This document shows positions 17,256 through 26,492 of a stretch of DNA of 64,000 bases, piece after piece. The stretch comes from PZPK01 sp965230795. GTDB taxonomy: Bacteria > Pseudomonadota > Gammaproteobacteria > Pseudomonadales > Oleiphilaceae. Positions within the stretch are counted from its first letter, which is position 1, and every line of letters starts with the position of its first letter. Made by a program: the position numbers and the translations under genes. The notes under the pieces were generated by a model. The model did not search any database. It was not told the DNA's origin and was given only the letters and a program-made list of their open reading frames with translations. The DNA lies in contig OZ246020.1 in the NCBI GenBank assembly GCA_965230795.1, positions 496,001-560,000 on the forward strand, written 5' to 3'.

Positions 17256-18542
17256 ATGAGCGAATCCGGCAAGGGCCCTAACGAGTGTTTAGCAGATATC
17301 GTCATTGTGGGTGGGGGTATGGTGGGGTGTGCCATGGCAGCGGCGCTGTCTGACTATCCCGGCTCCATCGCATTGATTGATTCGGCACCGGAGCTGACGG
17401 ATTCAGGAGATAGCGATGAGCGACTGACGGTGACGGATTTTGAGCCCAGAGTCAGTGCGTTGACACCTCTCTCCCAGCGTCTTCTGAACTCATATGGCGC
17501 GTGGGATGCGATACCGGCGGAAAGGCTTCAGACTTACCAGAAAATGACAGTATGGGATGGTGAGGGGACCGCCAGCATTGGTTTTGATGCCGCCGAACTG
17601 CATCGGGAGCGCCTGGGTACGATTGTAGAAAACAGTCAGGTTGTGCGCGCATTGCAGGGTACGCTCTCCGGTCAATCCAATCTTGATTGTTATTATCAAT
17701 CGCGTGTCACGGCTATTCGACCGGGCAGCAGCAAAGGGGCGGATAGTACAAGCTTGGCTCACCACATTGCTTTGGAGAGTGGCCAGAGTTTGCAGGCTTC
17801 CCTGATCATCGCTGCGGACGGGGCCAACTCTTATGTTCGCCGATGCTTTGCCTTGCCGACGCGTGAGTGGGACTATGGCCACCATGCGATAGTTTGTTCG
17901 GTTGAGACCGAGAAACAGCATCAGTGCACAGCTTGGCAGCGCTTTGATGAGAGTGGACCTTTGGCATTTTTACCTCTCTATGGTCGTAATAGCAGCGGCG
18001 ACTCTGAACGCTTCTGTTCCATCGTTTGGTCAGTGGTGCCGGACCTTGCAGAACAGCTTATGGCTCTCGATAGTGATGACTTTTCTCGTGCGCTGGAAAA
18101 AGCTTTTGAGAGCCGCCTGGGCGCAGTGAAAGATGTCTCGCAGCGTCACTGCTTTCCATTGCGTCAACGCCATGCCAAGCAATATGTGGCTGAGGGTCTG
18201 GCCTTAGTGGGAGACGCCGCCCACACCATTCACCCGCTAGCCGGGCAGGGGGTAAATCAGGGCTTCAAGGATGTGATGGCTCTGGCCGGGATTCTTCTTT
18301 CGGCCGCTCAGGACGGAGTCGCTGTGAGCCATCCCTTGCTGCTCAAACGCTATCAGCGGCAACGTCAGGGAGACAATCTGATGATGATGGGCGTGATGGA
18401 GGGCTTTAAGCGATTGTTTGAACAGCAGGATCCGCTTTTGCGATGGATCAGGAATGCCGGTATGAAGTGGGTGGATCGACAGGGAGCGATTAAAAATCAC
18501 TTGGTTAGTCAGGCTATGGGGCTTGACCTATTGGCAAAATAA
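17256..18542 (+). CDS. ubiI: FAD-dependent ubiquinone biosynthesis hydroxylase, UbiI/VisC type
   Basis: A second class A flavin hydroxylase of the ubiquinone pathway, probably the C5 hydroxylase. The 428-residue product has IVIVGGGMVGCAMAAAL near residue 15 and LVGDAAHTIHPLAGQGVNQGFKD near residue 320. Its ATG follows immediately after the ubiH stop codon. The 3' end overlaps the convergent rsmE gene by 15 bases. Assignment to UbiI rather than another member is by position. Confidence 0.86.
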   Translation: MSESGKGPNECLADIVIVGGGMVGCAMAAALSDYPGSIALIDSAPELTDSGDSDERLTVTDFEPRVSALTPLSQRLLNSYGAWDAIPAERLQTYQKMTVWDGEGTASIGFDAAELHRERLGTIVENSQVVRALQGTLSGQSNLDCYYQSRVTAIRPGSSKGADSTSLAHHIALESGQSLQASLIIAADGANSYVRRCFALPTREWDYGHHAIVCSVETEKQHQCTAWQRFDESGPLAFLPLYGRNSSGDSERFCSIVWSVVPDLAEQLMALDSDDFSRALEKAFESRLGAVKDVSQRHCFPLRQRHAKQYVAEGLALVGDAAHTIHPLAGQGVNQGFKDVMALAGILLSAAQDGVAVSHPLLLKRYQRQRQGDNLMMMGVMEGFKRLFEQQDPLLRWIRNAGMKWVDRQGAIKNHLVSQAMGLDLLAK

Positions 18543-19241
18543 CCGGGACAACAGCACTGGCACAGCCGTCTCCACTCTGAGAATTCTCGGCCCCAGATGA
18601 ACGGATGTAAATCCTGCCTCTTCGAGCTTCCCCACTTCGTAAGGTGTGAAGCCGCCTTCAGGTCCCACCACCAGGGTTGTGTCTTCCTGTATATCGATAG
18701 GACAAGGTTCATCGACACCCGGATGTGCCAGTAATCGTCGCGTGCCGTGACTGATGTCGGCCAGCTCGTCTTCGACAAAAGGCTTGAACAGCCGACATAG
18801 GTGCACCTCTGGCAGTATAGTGTCTTTGGCCTGCTCCAAACCCAGTAAGCAGTATTCCCGTAGTTGAGAGGGTTCCAGAACAGGGGTTTGCCAATAGCTC
18901 TTTTCAACTTTCCAGGAGTTCAGCAGGTAGAGTCGTTTGACCCCCAGGGTGCTGCAACTTTGGATGATGCGTTTGAGCATTTTCGGGCGAGGCAAGCCCA
19001 GGATGAGTGTTAGCGGTAAAGCTGGGGGCGGTTCTGTGTGCCACTCAATATCCAGGTCAGCATATTGATGGCTGAGTGTTCGGATCGTTCCGGTTCCAAT
19101 CTGGCCGCCAATCATACCAACTGTGAGCGTGTCGCCAGGACCTAATTTAAGCACCTGATGAATATGTTCCAGCTGCCGACCACTCACGTGCGCATGCCGG
19201 TTATCCCGCAAGGCATCCGCTTCCAGCAACAGCAGGTTCAT
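18528..19241 (-). CDS. rsmE: 16S rRNA m3U1498 methyltransferase
   Basis: SAM-dependent methylation of U1498 in 16S rRNA. The 237-residue protein has an N-terminal PUA-like barrel (HVSGRQLEHIHQVLKL) and a C-terminal SPOUT knot with VGPEGGFTPYEV (near residue 190) and LGPRILRVETAVPVLLS (near residue 217). It lies one base after tatC on the same strand, the usual tatC-rsmE linkage in some gammaproteobacteria. Confidence 0.95.
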   Translation of the reverse strand: MNLLLLEADALRDNRHAHVSGRQLEHIHQVLKLGPGDTLTVGMIGGQIGTGTIRTLSHQYADLDIEWHTEPPPALPLTLILGLPRPKMLKRIIQSCSTLGVKRLYLLNSWKVEKSYWQTPVLEPSQLREYCLLGLEQAKDTILPEVHLCRLFKPFVEDELADISHGTRRLLAHPGVDEPCPIDIQEDTTLVVGPEGGFTPYEVGKLEEAGFTSVHLGPRILRVETAVPVLLSRLFCQ

Positions 19242-19242
19242 G

Positions 19243-20022
19243 TCAGGATTCGGAATCGCCCCGGGCAGCCCGGTCTTTTTCGATTATTCTGGAAAACAGC
19301 ACGCCCACTTCAAATAGCAACCACATGGGGACGGCAAGCAAGGTTTGCGATATAACATCCGGTGGTGTGAGTAACATGCCGATCACGAAGCAGCCAACGA
19401 TGAGGTAGGGACGCTTTTCAGCCAGGCTACGGGTGTCGGTGACGCCGCTGGCTACCAGAATGACAGTTGCGATAGGGATTTCAAATGCGATACCGAAGGC
19501 AAAAAACAGCTTGATGACAAAGTCCAGGTAGCGGCTGATATCGGTCATCACCGTAACGCCCTCTGGCCCGGCGGTGGTAAAAAAACCAAACACCAGTGGA
19601 AACACCACGTAGTAGGCAAAGGCGATGCCGAGATAGAACAGCAGCACGCTGGAAAAAAGTAATGGCATCGCCAGGCGCTTTTCCTGCTCGTAAAGAGCCG
19701 GCGAAACAAAACGCCACAACTGATAGAGCACATAAGGCATGGCGAGGAACAGCGCCACCATAAATGTCAGCTTGAAAGGGGTCAGAAACGGGGATGCGAC
19801 GTCAGTCGCGATCATTGATGTGCCTTCAGGGAGAAACTTCCGCAAAGGCTCTGAAACGATCAGGTAAATATCGTTGGCGAAATAGTAGAGACTCAGGAAC
19901 AGGATCAGCACAGCCGCTACAGCGTGTAGCAGGCGGTTGCGAAGTTCGATCAAATGGGTGACGAGCGGCTGCGCCTGCTCAACCTGTTCGTCGTGGGGAG
20001 AGCGTGGGTCGATAGCATTCAT
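19243..20022 (-). CDS. tatC: Sec-independent protein translocase subunit TatC
   Basis: Inner-membrane receptor for twin-arginine signal peptides. The 259-residue protein has the signature HLIELRNRLLH near residues 24-34 and six predicted membrane helices, with the conserved FVSPALYEQEKR loop near residue 106 and the LLTPPDVISQ segment before the fifth helix. The start overlaps the tatB stop by four bases (ATGA). Together with tatA and tatB it makes a full Tat system. Confidence 0.97.
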   Translation of the reverse strand: MNAIDPRSPHDEQVEQAQPLVTHLIELRNRLLHAVAAVLILFLSLYYFANDIYLIVSEPLRKFLPEGTSMIATDVASPFLTPFKLTFMVALFLAMPYVLYQLWRFVSPALYEQEKRLAMPLLFSSVLLFYLGIAFAYYVVFPLVFGFFTTAGPEGVTVMTDISRYLDFVIKLFFAFGIAFEIPIATVILVASGVTDTRSLAEKRPYLIVGCFVIGMLLTPPDVISQTLLAVPMWLLFEVGVLFSRIIEKDRAARGDSES

Positions 20023-20363
20023 GATGAGGCTTTGGAATTAGTGTCCTTGTCTGCAACCGGGTCGTCTTTACGCGGAAGTGGTTCATATTCTTCGGCTTCC
20101 TTCAGCGCCGAATGGACGGTATTTTGAATATTGCGAACATCTTCTTCGATGTTGAGTGTTTCTCCCTGCTTGCGCAGTTCTTCTCTCAATTCTTCGGCTT
20201 CAATCTGGCGGTCAATTTCTCTTGAGAACTGACTGACCATGCGTCGCGCTTTGCCAAACCATTTTCCTGCCGTACGTGCAGCCACAGGCAAGCGCTCCGG
20301 TCCGAGTACCAGCAGGGCGATAATGCTGACAATGATCAGTTCAAGAAAACCTATATCAAACAT
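20019..20363 (-). CDS. tatB: Sec-independent protein translocase subunit TatB
   Basis: Forms the receptor complex with TatC. The 114-residue protein starts MFDIGFLELIIVSIIALLVLGPERLP: a short N-terminal membrane helix, the hinge LGPERLP typical of TatB, then an amphipathic helix and an acidic, charged tail. Translation is probably coupled to tatC through the ATGA overlap. Confidence 0.95.
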   Translation of the reverse strand: MFDIGFLELIIVSIIALLVLGPERLPVAARTAGKWFGKARRMVSQFSREIDRQIEAEELREELRKQGETLNIEEDVRNIQNTVHSALKEAEEYEPLPRKDDPVADKDTNSKASS

Positions 20364-20405
20364 TGAGAAAAACCGGCAGGCGTATTGCTATCGGCAAACG
20401 CGTGT

Positions 20406-20639
20406 TCAACGCTTGTCCTTTTCAGTTTCGACTTTCTCGGCTTTGCCTTCGATAATATCCTTGTCGCTGGTGGCGTCAGGCTTTTCGTCAAGGGCTTTCT
20501 TGTCCTCGTCGCTCATGGCTTTCTTGAAGCCTTTCACTGCTCCGCCAAGATCACTGCCCATATTGCGGAGTTTCTTGGTACCGAATATCAGCGCGACAAT
20601 AACCAGAATGATAATGAGTTGAGTTGGGCTGATTCCCAT
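20406..20639 (-). CDS. tatA: Sec-independent protein translocase subunit TatA
   Basis: Pore-forming Tat subunit. The 77-residue protein has the MGISPTQLIIILVIVALIFG helix, the FGTKKLRNMGSDLGGAVKGFKKAM amphipathic region shown by its FGTKKLR and GSDLGGA blocks, and a long charged tail rich in Lys, Asp and Glu. The stop is about 40 bases before tatB. Confidence 0.95.
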   Translation of the reverse strand: MGISPTQLIIILVIVALIFGTKKLRNMGSDLGGAVKGFKKAMSDEDKKALDEKPDATSDKDIIEGKAEKVETEKDKR

Positions 20640-20648
20640 AATGTACTC

Positions 20649-20981
20649 CTATTTGTCCCTGGACGCTTTTTCATCCAGACCTGAAAGATTAAAGCGGCGT
20701 TTCAGCTCCTCCAGAATATCTTCGGGAGCAAGCCCCAGATGCGAGAGCATCACCATACTATGAAACCACAGATCTGCTGTTTCATAAACCAGTTCGGCTT
20801 TCGCTGCTGCATTCTTTTCCGCATCCTTGGCAGCAAGAATGGTTTCCGTGCATTCCTCGCCAACCTTTTCGAGAATCTTGTTGAGGCCTTTATGATGGAG
20901 ACTGGCTACGTAGGAATCTTGCGGATCAGCCTGTTTCCTTTCTTCAAGTACTTGAGCGAGTGTGTGTAATACGTCAGACAT
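20649..20981 (-). CDS. hisE: Phosphoribosyl-ATP pyrophosphatase
   Basis: Second step of histidine synthesis: removes pyrophosphate from phosphoribosyl-ATP. The 110-residue all-alpha MazG-like protein has KILEKVGEECTETILAAKD near residue 33-51 and VYETADLWFHSMVML near residue 65. It stands alone; hisI, which usually precedes it in pseudomonads, is absent between hisE and ubiB. The start lies in a short 41-base gap after ubiB. Confidence 0.94.
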   Translation of the reverse strand: MSDVLHTLAQVLEERKQADPQDSYVASLHHKGLNKILEKVGEECTETILAAKDAEKNAAAKAELVYETADLWFHSMVMLSHLGLAPEDILEELKRRFNLSGLDEKASRDK

Positions 20982-21022
20982 AATGACTCTCTTGAGAGCG
21001 TGGAGTATGCACGCCTAGTTTT

Positions 21023-22690
21023 TCAGTTTTGTTTCTTGCGCCGAAAAAGAAAATAGCTGCCCACAGCTAGAGGCAGTAGGCTTTGCCAGCCCAGATTATT
21101 GAGCCAGAGTTGGCTTTCCGGCAGCGTGATGGCAAAGCCCAGAACAACGAATCCAAGACCTATAATATAATCGTTGGCTCGTTTTCCCTGGCGTTGCAGT
21201 TCTTCCTGTAAGCCATGAAATTCACGGTCGCGTCGAATCTGATGGCTGTCTAGGTGCTTAATCTGGTTCATGGCATCAAAAAGTAGCTTCGGAACTTCCG
21301 GCGAATGCTCTAGCCATTCTGGCAGATGCTGTTTGACGTTCCGCCATACCCCTGGTGGAGCCATACGCTTTTTCATCCAGTTTTCGAGATACGGCAATGC
21401 AGTGTGCCAGAGATCCAAATCAGGGTAGAGCTGGCGTCCAAGCCCTTCAATGTTAAGCAGGGTTTTTTGCAGCAGTACCAGTTGGGGCTGGACTTCCATG
21501 TTGAAGCGCCGCGCAGTCTGAAACAGTCTCAGCAAGAACTGTCCGAATGAAATGTCCTTGAGAGGGCGCTCAAAAATCGGCTCGCAAACCGTTCGTATGG
21601 CTGATTCGAATTCATCTACTCGTGTGTCTTCCGGCACCCAGCCGGAGCTGATATGGAGTTCAGCCACCTGTCGATAATCACGTTTGAAAAAAGCCAGCAG
21701 GTTACGGGCCAGATAGTTCTGATCCTCCGGCGTCAGAGTCCCGACGATGCCAAAGTCGATGGCAATATACTGGGGATTATGAGGGTTTCGGGCAGAGACA
21801 AAAATGTTACCCGGATGCATGTCTGCATGAAAAAAGCTGTCGCGAAATACCTGGGTGAAAAAAATCTCTACGCCACGCTCTGCCAGTACTTTAAGGTCAA
21901 CTCCAGCCGCTTTCAGTGCGTCGATATCTGCAATCGGTATGCCGTAAATGCGTTCCATAACCAGCACATGCTGATTGGTATAGTCCCAAAATATTTCCGG
22001 TATATAGATCAACTCGCTTTGGTCGAAATTACGGCGCAGCTGTGATGCATTGGCGGCCTCCCGCTGGAGATCGAGCTCATCATAGATGGTCTTTTCATAA
22101 TCGCGAACGATCTGTACCGGGTGCAATCGTCGGCCATCAGCCCAGTAGCGTTCCAGCAAGCTTGCCATAATCAGCATCAGGGCAATGTCCTGATCAATCG
22201 TAACCTCAAGTCCGGGACGAATGACCTTGACCACGACTTCCTTGCCGTTGATCAGGCGTGCACTGTGGACCTGCGCAATTGAGGCTGAGGCGAGCGGTGA
22301 AACAGAAAACTCGGAAAATACTTCCGAGGTGGGTTTTCCGAGGCCGCGTTCAATCAGCTGTTTTGCACGCTCACCGGAGAAGGGGGCGACATCATCCTGA
22401 AGTTTCTTAAGTTGCTGTGCGATATCGTCAGGCAACAAATCCCGGCGAGTCGATAGGATCTGACCAAATTTGATAAAAATGGGACCAAGTGTCTCCAGCG
22501 CCAATCGCAAACGCTCACCTCGGGAGAGCTTCGGTGTCGGGAACAAATGCCAGGGGCCGAAAAAAAACAGTAGGCGCGCCCCAAAAGGCAGGGGCTTCAG
22601 TGGAATGAATTCATCGAGTCGATAGCGACTCACTACCCATAGAATGACCAGGAGGCGGCGTAGCTTGGCAACCAACAACAACTTCGACAC
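21023..22690 (-). CDS. ubiB: Ubiquinone biosynthesis ATPase/kinase-like protein UbiB
   Basis: Atypical kinase-fold protein (ADCK/COQ8 family) needed for ubiquinone synthesis, attached to the inner membrane. The 555-residue protein has the family KxGQ-type motif in FIKFGQILSTRRDLLPDD (near residue 71), an Ala-rich nucleotide loop SPLASASIAQVHSA (near 131), the catalytic loop HADMHPGN (near 288) and IDFGIVG (near 310). Two C-terminal membrane helices (about 500-545) are present. Three bases separate it from ubiJ. Confidence 0.96.
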   Translation of the reverse strand: MSKLLLVAKLRRLLVILWVVSRYRLDEFIPLKPLPFGARLLFFFGPWHLFPTPKLSRGERLRLALETLGPIFIKFGQILSTRRDLLPDDIAQQLKKLQDDVAPFSGERAKQLIERGLGKPTSEVFSEFSVSPLASASIAQVHSARLINGKEVVVKVIRPGLEVTIDQDIALMLIMASLLERYWADGRRLHPVQIVRDYEKTIYDELDLQREAANASQLRRNFDQSELIYIPEIFWDYTNQHVLVMERIYGIPIADIDALKAAGVDLKVLAERGVEIFFTQVFRDSFFHADMHPGNIFVSARNPHNPQYIAIDFGIVGTLTPEDQNYLARNLLAFFKRDYRQVAELHISSGWVPEDTRVDEFESAIRTVCEPIFERPLKDISFGQFLLRLFQTARRFNMEVQPQLVLLQKTLLNIEGLGRQLYPDLDLWHTALPYLENWMKKRMAPPGVWRNVKQHLPEWLEHSPEVPKLLFDAMNQIKHLDSHQIRRDREFHGLQEELQRQGKRANDYIIGLGFVVLGFAITLPESQLWLNNLGWQSLLPLAVGSYFLFRRKKQN

Positions 22691-22692
22691 GG

Positions 22693-23322
22693 CTAGTGAC
22701 TACCTGCTCGTTTGATGAGTTTTTTTACTCGCGCTTCCAGTCGATCAGTCGCCAGGCGAAGCTGGTCAATATTCTCGAATTGGTGCTTGGCCAGTGCTTT
22801 CCCCGGAAACAGACGTAGTTCATATTTAATGAACTCTTCCAGATCCTGCTTGAAGTTCTGGCTGAATTGACGCCCCCAATTGAGGCTGCTGCGCAAAGAG
22901 CTTCCGAGAGCATGCGCGGGAACGTCACCAATAAACTCGGCCAGCAAGGCTTCCCAATCAATATTCAGATCCCTGGCAAAGCGTTGGATCTGTTGAGCCC
23001 TGACCGCGTCTCCGCTGAGATTGATTTCACGGGTACGGAACAGGTTGTTTTTGTCGCGATAGGTGGCGAGCTTAACAAATGCGAGAGCACTGCCGCTTAG
23101 TCTGATCGATACCTGATCGGCATTCGGCAGCATCACGACTTCTTCATTTTCCGTACGGAAATAAAACGAATGGTCCAGGGAACTGATGTGGATTTCCAGA
23201 ATGCAGCCTGCCAAAGGTCGTAAGCGATCCCGGGCCCCCGGATCCATGCCTAGAGCCATGTTAATGCTTTTTTGCAATGCCGGGATCAGCTGCGTTACCA
23301 GGGACGCATTCAGCAGGCTCAT
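22693..23322 (-). CDS. ubiJ: Ubiquinone biosynthesis accessory factor UbiJ
   Basis: Lipid-binding scaffold of the aerobic Ubi complex. The 209-residue protein has an N-terminal SCP2-like domain (about residues 15-125; segment VSIRLSGSALAFVKLA) and a helical C-terminal part ending in a coiled coil with a basic end (EARVKKLIKRAG). Position between ubiE and ubiB, with no gap to ubiE, is diagnostic. Confidence 0.92.
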   Translation of the reverse strand: MSLLNASLVTQLIPALQKSINMALGMDPGARDRLRPLAGCILEIHISSLDHSFYFRTENEEVVMLPNADQVSIRLSGSALAFVKLATYRDKNNLFRTREINLSGDAVRAQQIQRFARDLNIDWEALLAEFIGDVPAHALGSSLRSSLNWGRQFSQNFKQDLEEFIKYELRLFPGKALAKHQFENIDQLRLATDRLEARVKKLIKRAGSH

Positions 23323-24111
23323 CTAGGGTTTCACTCCCGTGTGCAGCGCGACAATGCCACCGGTCATGTTCTGGTAGCGGCAGTTGCACAGGCCGGCGCT
23401 TTCCATCATGGTCTTCAGCGTTTCCTGGTCCGGATGCATGCGAATGGACTCTGCCAGATACTTGTAACTTTCACTATCGTTAGTGATCAGTTTGCCCATC
23501 ATAGGCAGAGCGGAAAAAGAGTATTTGTCATAGACTTCACTCAGTAATTTGCTGGTGGGTTTGGAAAACTCCAGTACCAGCAGGCGGCCGCCAGGCTTCA
23601 GAACCCGAGCCATGGATGCGAGTGCTTTGTCTTTGTCGGTGACATTTCGAAGGCCGAAGGCAATGGAGACACAATTAAAGTAATTGTCCGGGAAGGGCAG
23701 GCATTCGGCGTTGGCCTGCACAAAATCTATATTGGAGCCATAACCCCGATCCAGCAGGCGGTCGCGTCCGACGTTCAGCATGGAGGCGTTAATATCCGCC
23801 AGTACCACCTGACCCTGATCGCCAACCCTTTTAGCAAACTGCATCGTCAAATCACCGGTGCCTCCGGCAATGTCCAGAACTTTATGGCCCGGCCTGACCG
23901 CGCTGGATTCTATTGTAAGGCGCTTCCACAGGCGGTGAATTCCTAAAGACATCAGATCATTCATGACGTCATATTTGCTGGCGACGGAGTGGAATACATC
24001 GGCCACCTTGTTGACCTTGTCTTCTGTTTTGACCTGTTCGTAGCCGAAGTGTGTGGTATCTGCTTTGCTGGTATTTGGGTTGGGGTTGTCCGTTTCCGGT
24101 GTGGCTGACAT
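23323..24111 (-). CDS. ubiE: Bifunctional demethylmenaquinone/2-methoxy-6-polyprenylphenol methyltransferase
   Basis: SAM-dependent C-methyltransferase of quinone synthesis. The 262-residue protein has the family blocks FGYEQVKTEDKVNKVADVFHS in part (about 22-42), YDVMNDLMSLGIHRLWK (near 49), motif I LDIAGGTGDL (near 79) and the SIAFGLRNVTDK segment (near 148). It is the first gene of the leftward ubiE-ubiJ-ubiB-hisE-tatABC-rsmE run. Confidence 0.96.
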   Translation of the reverse strand: MSATPETDNPNPNTSKADTTHFGYEQVKTEDKVNKVADVFHSVASKYDVMNDLMSLGIHRLWKRLTIESSAVRPGHKVLDIAGGTGDLTMQFAKRVGDQGQVVLADINASMLNVGRDRLLDRGYGSNIDFVQANAECLPFPDNYFNCVSIAFGLRNVTDKDKALASMARVLKPGGRLLVLEFSKPTSKLLSEVYDKYSFSALPMMGKLITNDSESYKYLAESIRMHPDQETLKTMMESAGLCNCRYQNMTGGIVALHTGVKP

Positions 24112-24314
24112 GTCGCGTTCTCTAATGTGCGTGTGGCGCCTATTCTAACCTTGCTTGCGGTGGAAAACTACGGTGCGGTGGCGAGTGATTATCCAGGCAT
24201 TGCGCTCGTAAGCATATTTGAGAGCTGTTGCAGTCGTCGGTTTCAGGTTAGTATTTGTGTCCAATAAAACAGCTCTATAGCAGTCTTCCAAATTCAGTAC
24301 AAACAGGACCCAGT

Positions 24315-24590
24315 ATGGCAACCATCCGAATGAGTCGCGAACACTCAAAAGATTTCGAGGCAGCGAAAGCCTCGGCAGAAGATATCGTGGTGAGTCTCGC
24401 TGAAGAATTTGGAGTGAAATACCACTGGGAAGACGAAACGGTTCGCTTTAAAGGCGCGGGCGCAAAAGGGTATATGACAGTGTTACCGCAGCGAGTGGAG
24501 CTGAAATTGGAGTTGGGTTTTATGTTGATGCCATTCAAATCACGTATCGAGCGGGAGATGAACCAGTATTTGGATGATTTTTGCGCGTGA
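24315..24590 (+). CDS. Polyhydroxyalkanoic acid system family protein
   Basis: A 91-residue protein resembling the PHA-granule-region family (TIGR02610), found near polyhydroxyalkanoate genes in pseudomonads. Visible marks are the acidic/basic N-terminal helix (IRMSREHSKDFEAAKASAED), a small beta sheet with VRFKGAGAKGYMTVLPQRV, and a C-terminal helix (FKSRIEREMNQYLDDF). No PHA synthase is in this window. The ATG at 24315 has AGGACC upstream and is preferred over a frame start 60 bases earlier. Divergent from ubiE. Confidence 0.8.
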   Translation: MATIRMSREHSKDFEAAKASAEDIVVSLAEEFGVKYHWEDETVRFKGAGAKGYMTVLPQRVELKLELGFMLMPFKSRIEREMNQYLDDFCA

Positions 24591-24641
24591 ACCCCGTCTG
24601 CCTAGCCAAGTCAAGGGCGGGTCACTGCCAGGAAATAACTG

Positions 24642-26468
24642 ATGTCTAGCACTAACACCGTCTCACTGCTGACCTTGCTGAAGAAAACGCCTTACCTGCT
24701 CAAAGGCATGCCGTCTCGCCTTCAGGGTTTGTACATTGCCAGCCGAAAAGAACTGCAAGGTCACATTGGCTTGGGCGCTTGCCTGGAGCAGGCTGCAGAA
24801 CGCAATCCCCATGGTGATGCCATCGTTTTTGAAGACAGACGGCTTTCTTACCGGGCCTTCAATGAATGGGTTAACCGTATTGCGAATTACTTGCGGGAAA
24901 GTGGCACCCAAAAAGGTGATGTGGTGGCTCTGCTGCTGGAGAATCGCCCGGAGCTGCTGGCCTGTGTCGCCGCGCTGGCAAAACTGGGTGCTGTGTCCGC
25001 CTTGTTGAACACTTCCCAGCGTGGAGAGGTTCTGGCGCACAGTGTCGCACTGGTTAAGCCCAAGCGCATTATTGTCGGTCAGGAGCTGGTTTCCGTGCTG
25101 GAGCCCTTGCAAGAGGTATTGCCAGTGAAGAAAGCTGCGCGTCTGTATTTGGCAGATGCCGATACACTGCAAGACCCTGGTGAGTCCCCTGAGGATTGGT
25201 TAAATCTTGCAGAGGCATGCATGTCTATGTCTTGCGGTAACCCCGAGCCAGATTTGCCGCTCCATTCTGCTGAGCCCTGCTGTTATTTTTATACCTCCGG
25301 AACCACCGGATTACCAAAGGCCGCTGTCCTCACGCATGGTCGTTTTATGAAGGCCTATGCAGGTGTTGGTCTGGCCAGTTTGCAATTGACTTCCAGTGAC
25401 CGCGTCTATGTCACGCTCCCTTTCTATCATGCGACGGCGATGGTTGTGGCCTGGGGGAGTGTTTTGGCAGGTTCAGCGACTCTGGTGATGGCGAGAAATT
25501 TTTCTGCCAGTCGATTCTGGGAGGATGTACGTCGTTATGGCGTGACGGCATTTTGCTACGTGGGTGAGCTCTGCCGTTATTTACTGGCTTTGCCGGAGTC
25601 GGCGCGGGATAAGGATCATAAAGTTCGGTTAATGTTTGGCAACGGCTTGCGTCCAGGCATATGGGAAGCCTTTAAGCAACGCTTTGGTGTTGATCGGGTG
25701 GTGGAGTTTTATGGCTCCAGCGAGGGAAATATAGGCTTTTTGAACCTGTTCAATCTGGATAGCACGGTTGGTTTTACCACGGTTTCTTACGCCATTGTGG
25801 AATATGATCTGGAAAGAGAAGAAGCGGTGCGTTATCAGGATGGCTTTATGCGTCGGGTCAAGCGCGGTGAAGCGGGGTTGTTGTTGGGGGAAATTACCGA
25901 ACAGACCCCATTTGATGGGTACACGGAAGCGGATAAAACCGAGGCGAGTATTTTGCGCAACGTGTTTCGCAGCGGAGATGCCTGGTTTAACACGGGTGAT
26001 TTGATGCGCGACCAGGGGTTTAGGCATGTTCAGTTTGTAGATCGGCTTGGGGATACCTTTCGCTGGAAAGGAGAGAATGTTTCAACCACTGAAGTTGAAA
26101 ACACCCTGGCCGGATTGCCCGAGGTCATCGACGCGGTCGTTTATGGTGTCGAAGTGCCGGGGGCAAGTGGTCGCGCCGGTATGGCCTGTTTGCGCCTGGC
26201 AGAAGGCGCGAGCTTCGATGGCAGAGGCATATGCCGGATGTTGAAAGATCAGTTGCCGTCCTATGCCGTTCCTCTTTTCATTCGCATTGCACCGAATCTG
26301 GCGCAAACCGGTACGTTTAAATACCGCAAGGTCGATCTGAAAAAAGAGGGCTTTGACCCCGACCTGGTTGATCAGCCACTTTGGGTTATGCAGCCTGACA
26401 GAGCCGGCTATATTCCGATGAATGAGGCTATTTATCGTAAGATTACTGCCGGTACATATCGTCTCTGA
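24642..26468 (+). CDS. Long-chain acyl-CoA synthetase (FATP/very-long-chain type)
   Basis: AMP-forming ligase activating fatty acids to acyl-CoA, 608 residues. The adenylate P-loop YTSGTTGLPKAAVLTH (near residue 217), the FYGSSEGNIGFLN motif (near 358) and the FNTGDLMRDQGFRHVQFVDRLGD motif region (NTGDL near 450) with FRWKGENVSTTEVE are all present. The late FKYRKVDLKKEGF matches the fatty-acid transport protein/VLACS branch rather than FadD. It fits with the neighbouring lipid genes as supplier of acyl-CoA. Confidence 0.9.
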   Translation: MSSTNTVSLLTLLKKTPYLLKGMPSRLQGLYIASRKELQGHIGLGACLEQAAERNPHGDAIVFEDRRLSYRAFNEWVNRIANYLRESGTQKGDVVALLLENRPELLACVAALAKLGAVSALLNTSQRGEVLAHSVALVKPKRIIVGQELVSVLEPLQEVLPVKKAARLYLADADTLQDPGESPEDWLNLAEACMSMSCGNPEPDLPLHSAEPCCYFYTSGTTGLPKAAVLTHGRFMKAYAGVGLASLQLTSSDRVYVTLPFYHATAMVVAWGSVLAGSATLVMARNFSASRFWEDVRRYGVTAFCYVGELCRYLLALPESARDKDHKVRLMFGNGLRPGIWEAFKQRFGVDRVVEFYGSSEGNIGFLNLFNLDSTVGFTTVSYAIVEYDLEREEAVRYQDGFMRRVKRGEAGLLLGEITEQTPFDGYTEADKTEASILRNVFRSGDAWFNTGDLMRDQGFRHVQFVDRLGDTFRWKGENVSTTEVENTLAGLPEVIDAVVYGVEVPGASGRAGMACLRLAEGASFDGRGICRMLKDQLPSYAVPLFIRIAPNLAQTGTFKYRKVDLKKEGFDPDLVDQPLWVMQPDRAGYIPMNEAIYRKITAGTYRL

Positions 26469-26492
26469 TAGTGTCCGTTTTCGAGCCTAGTG

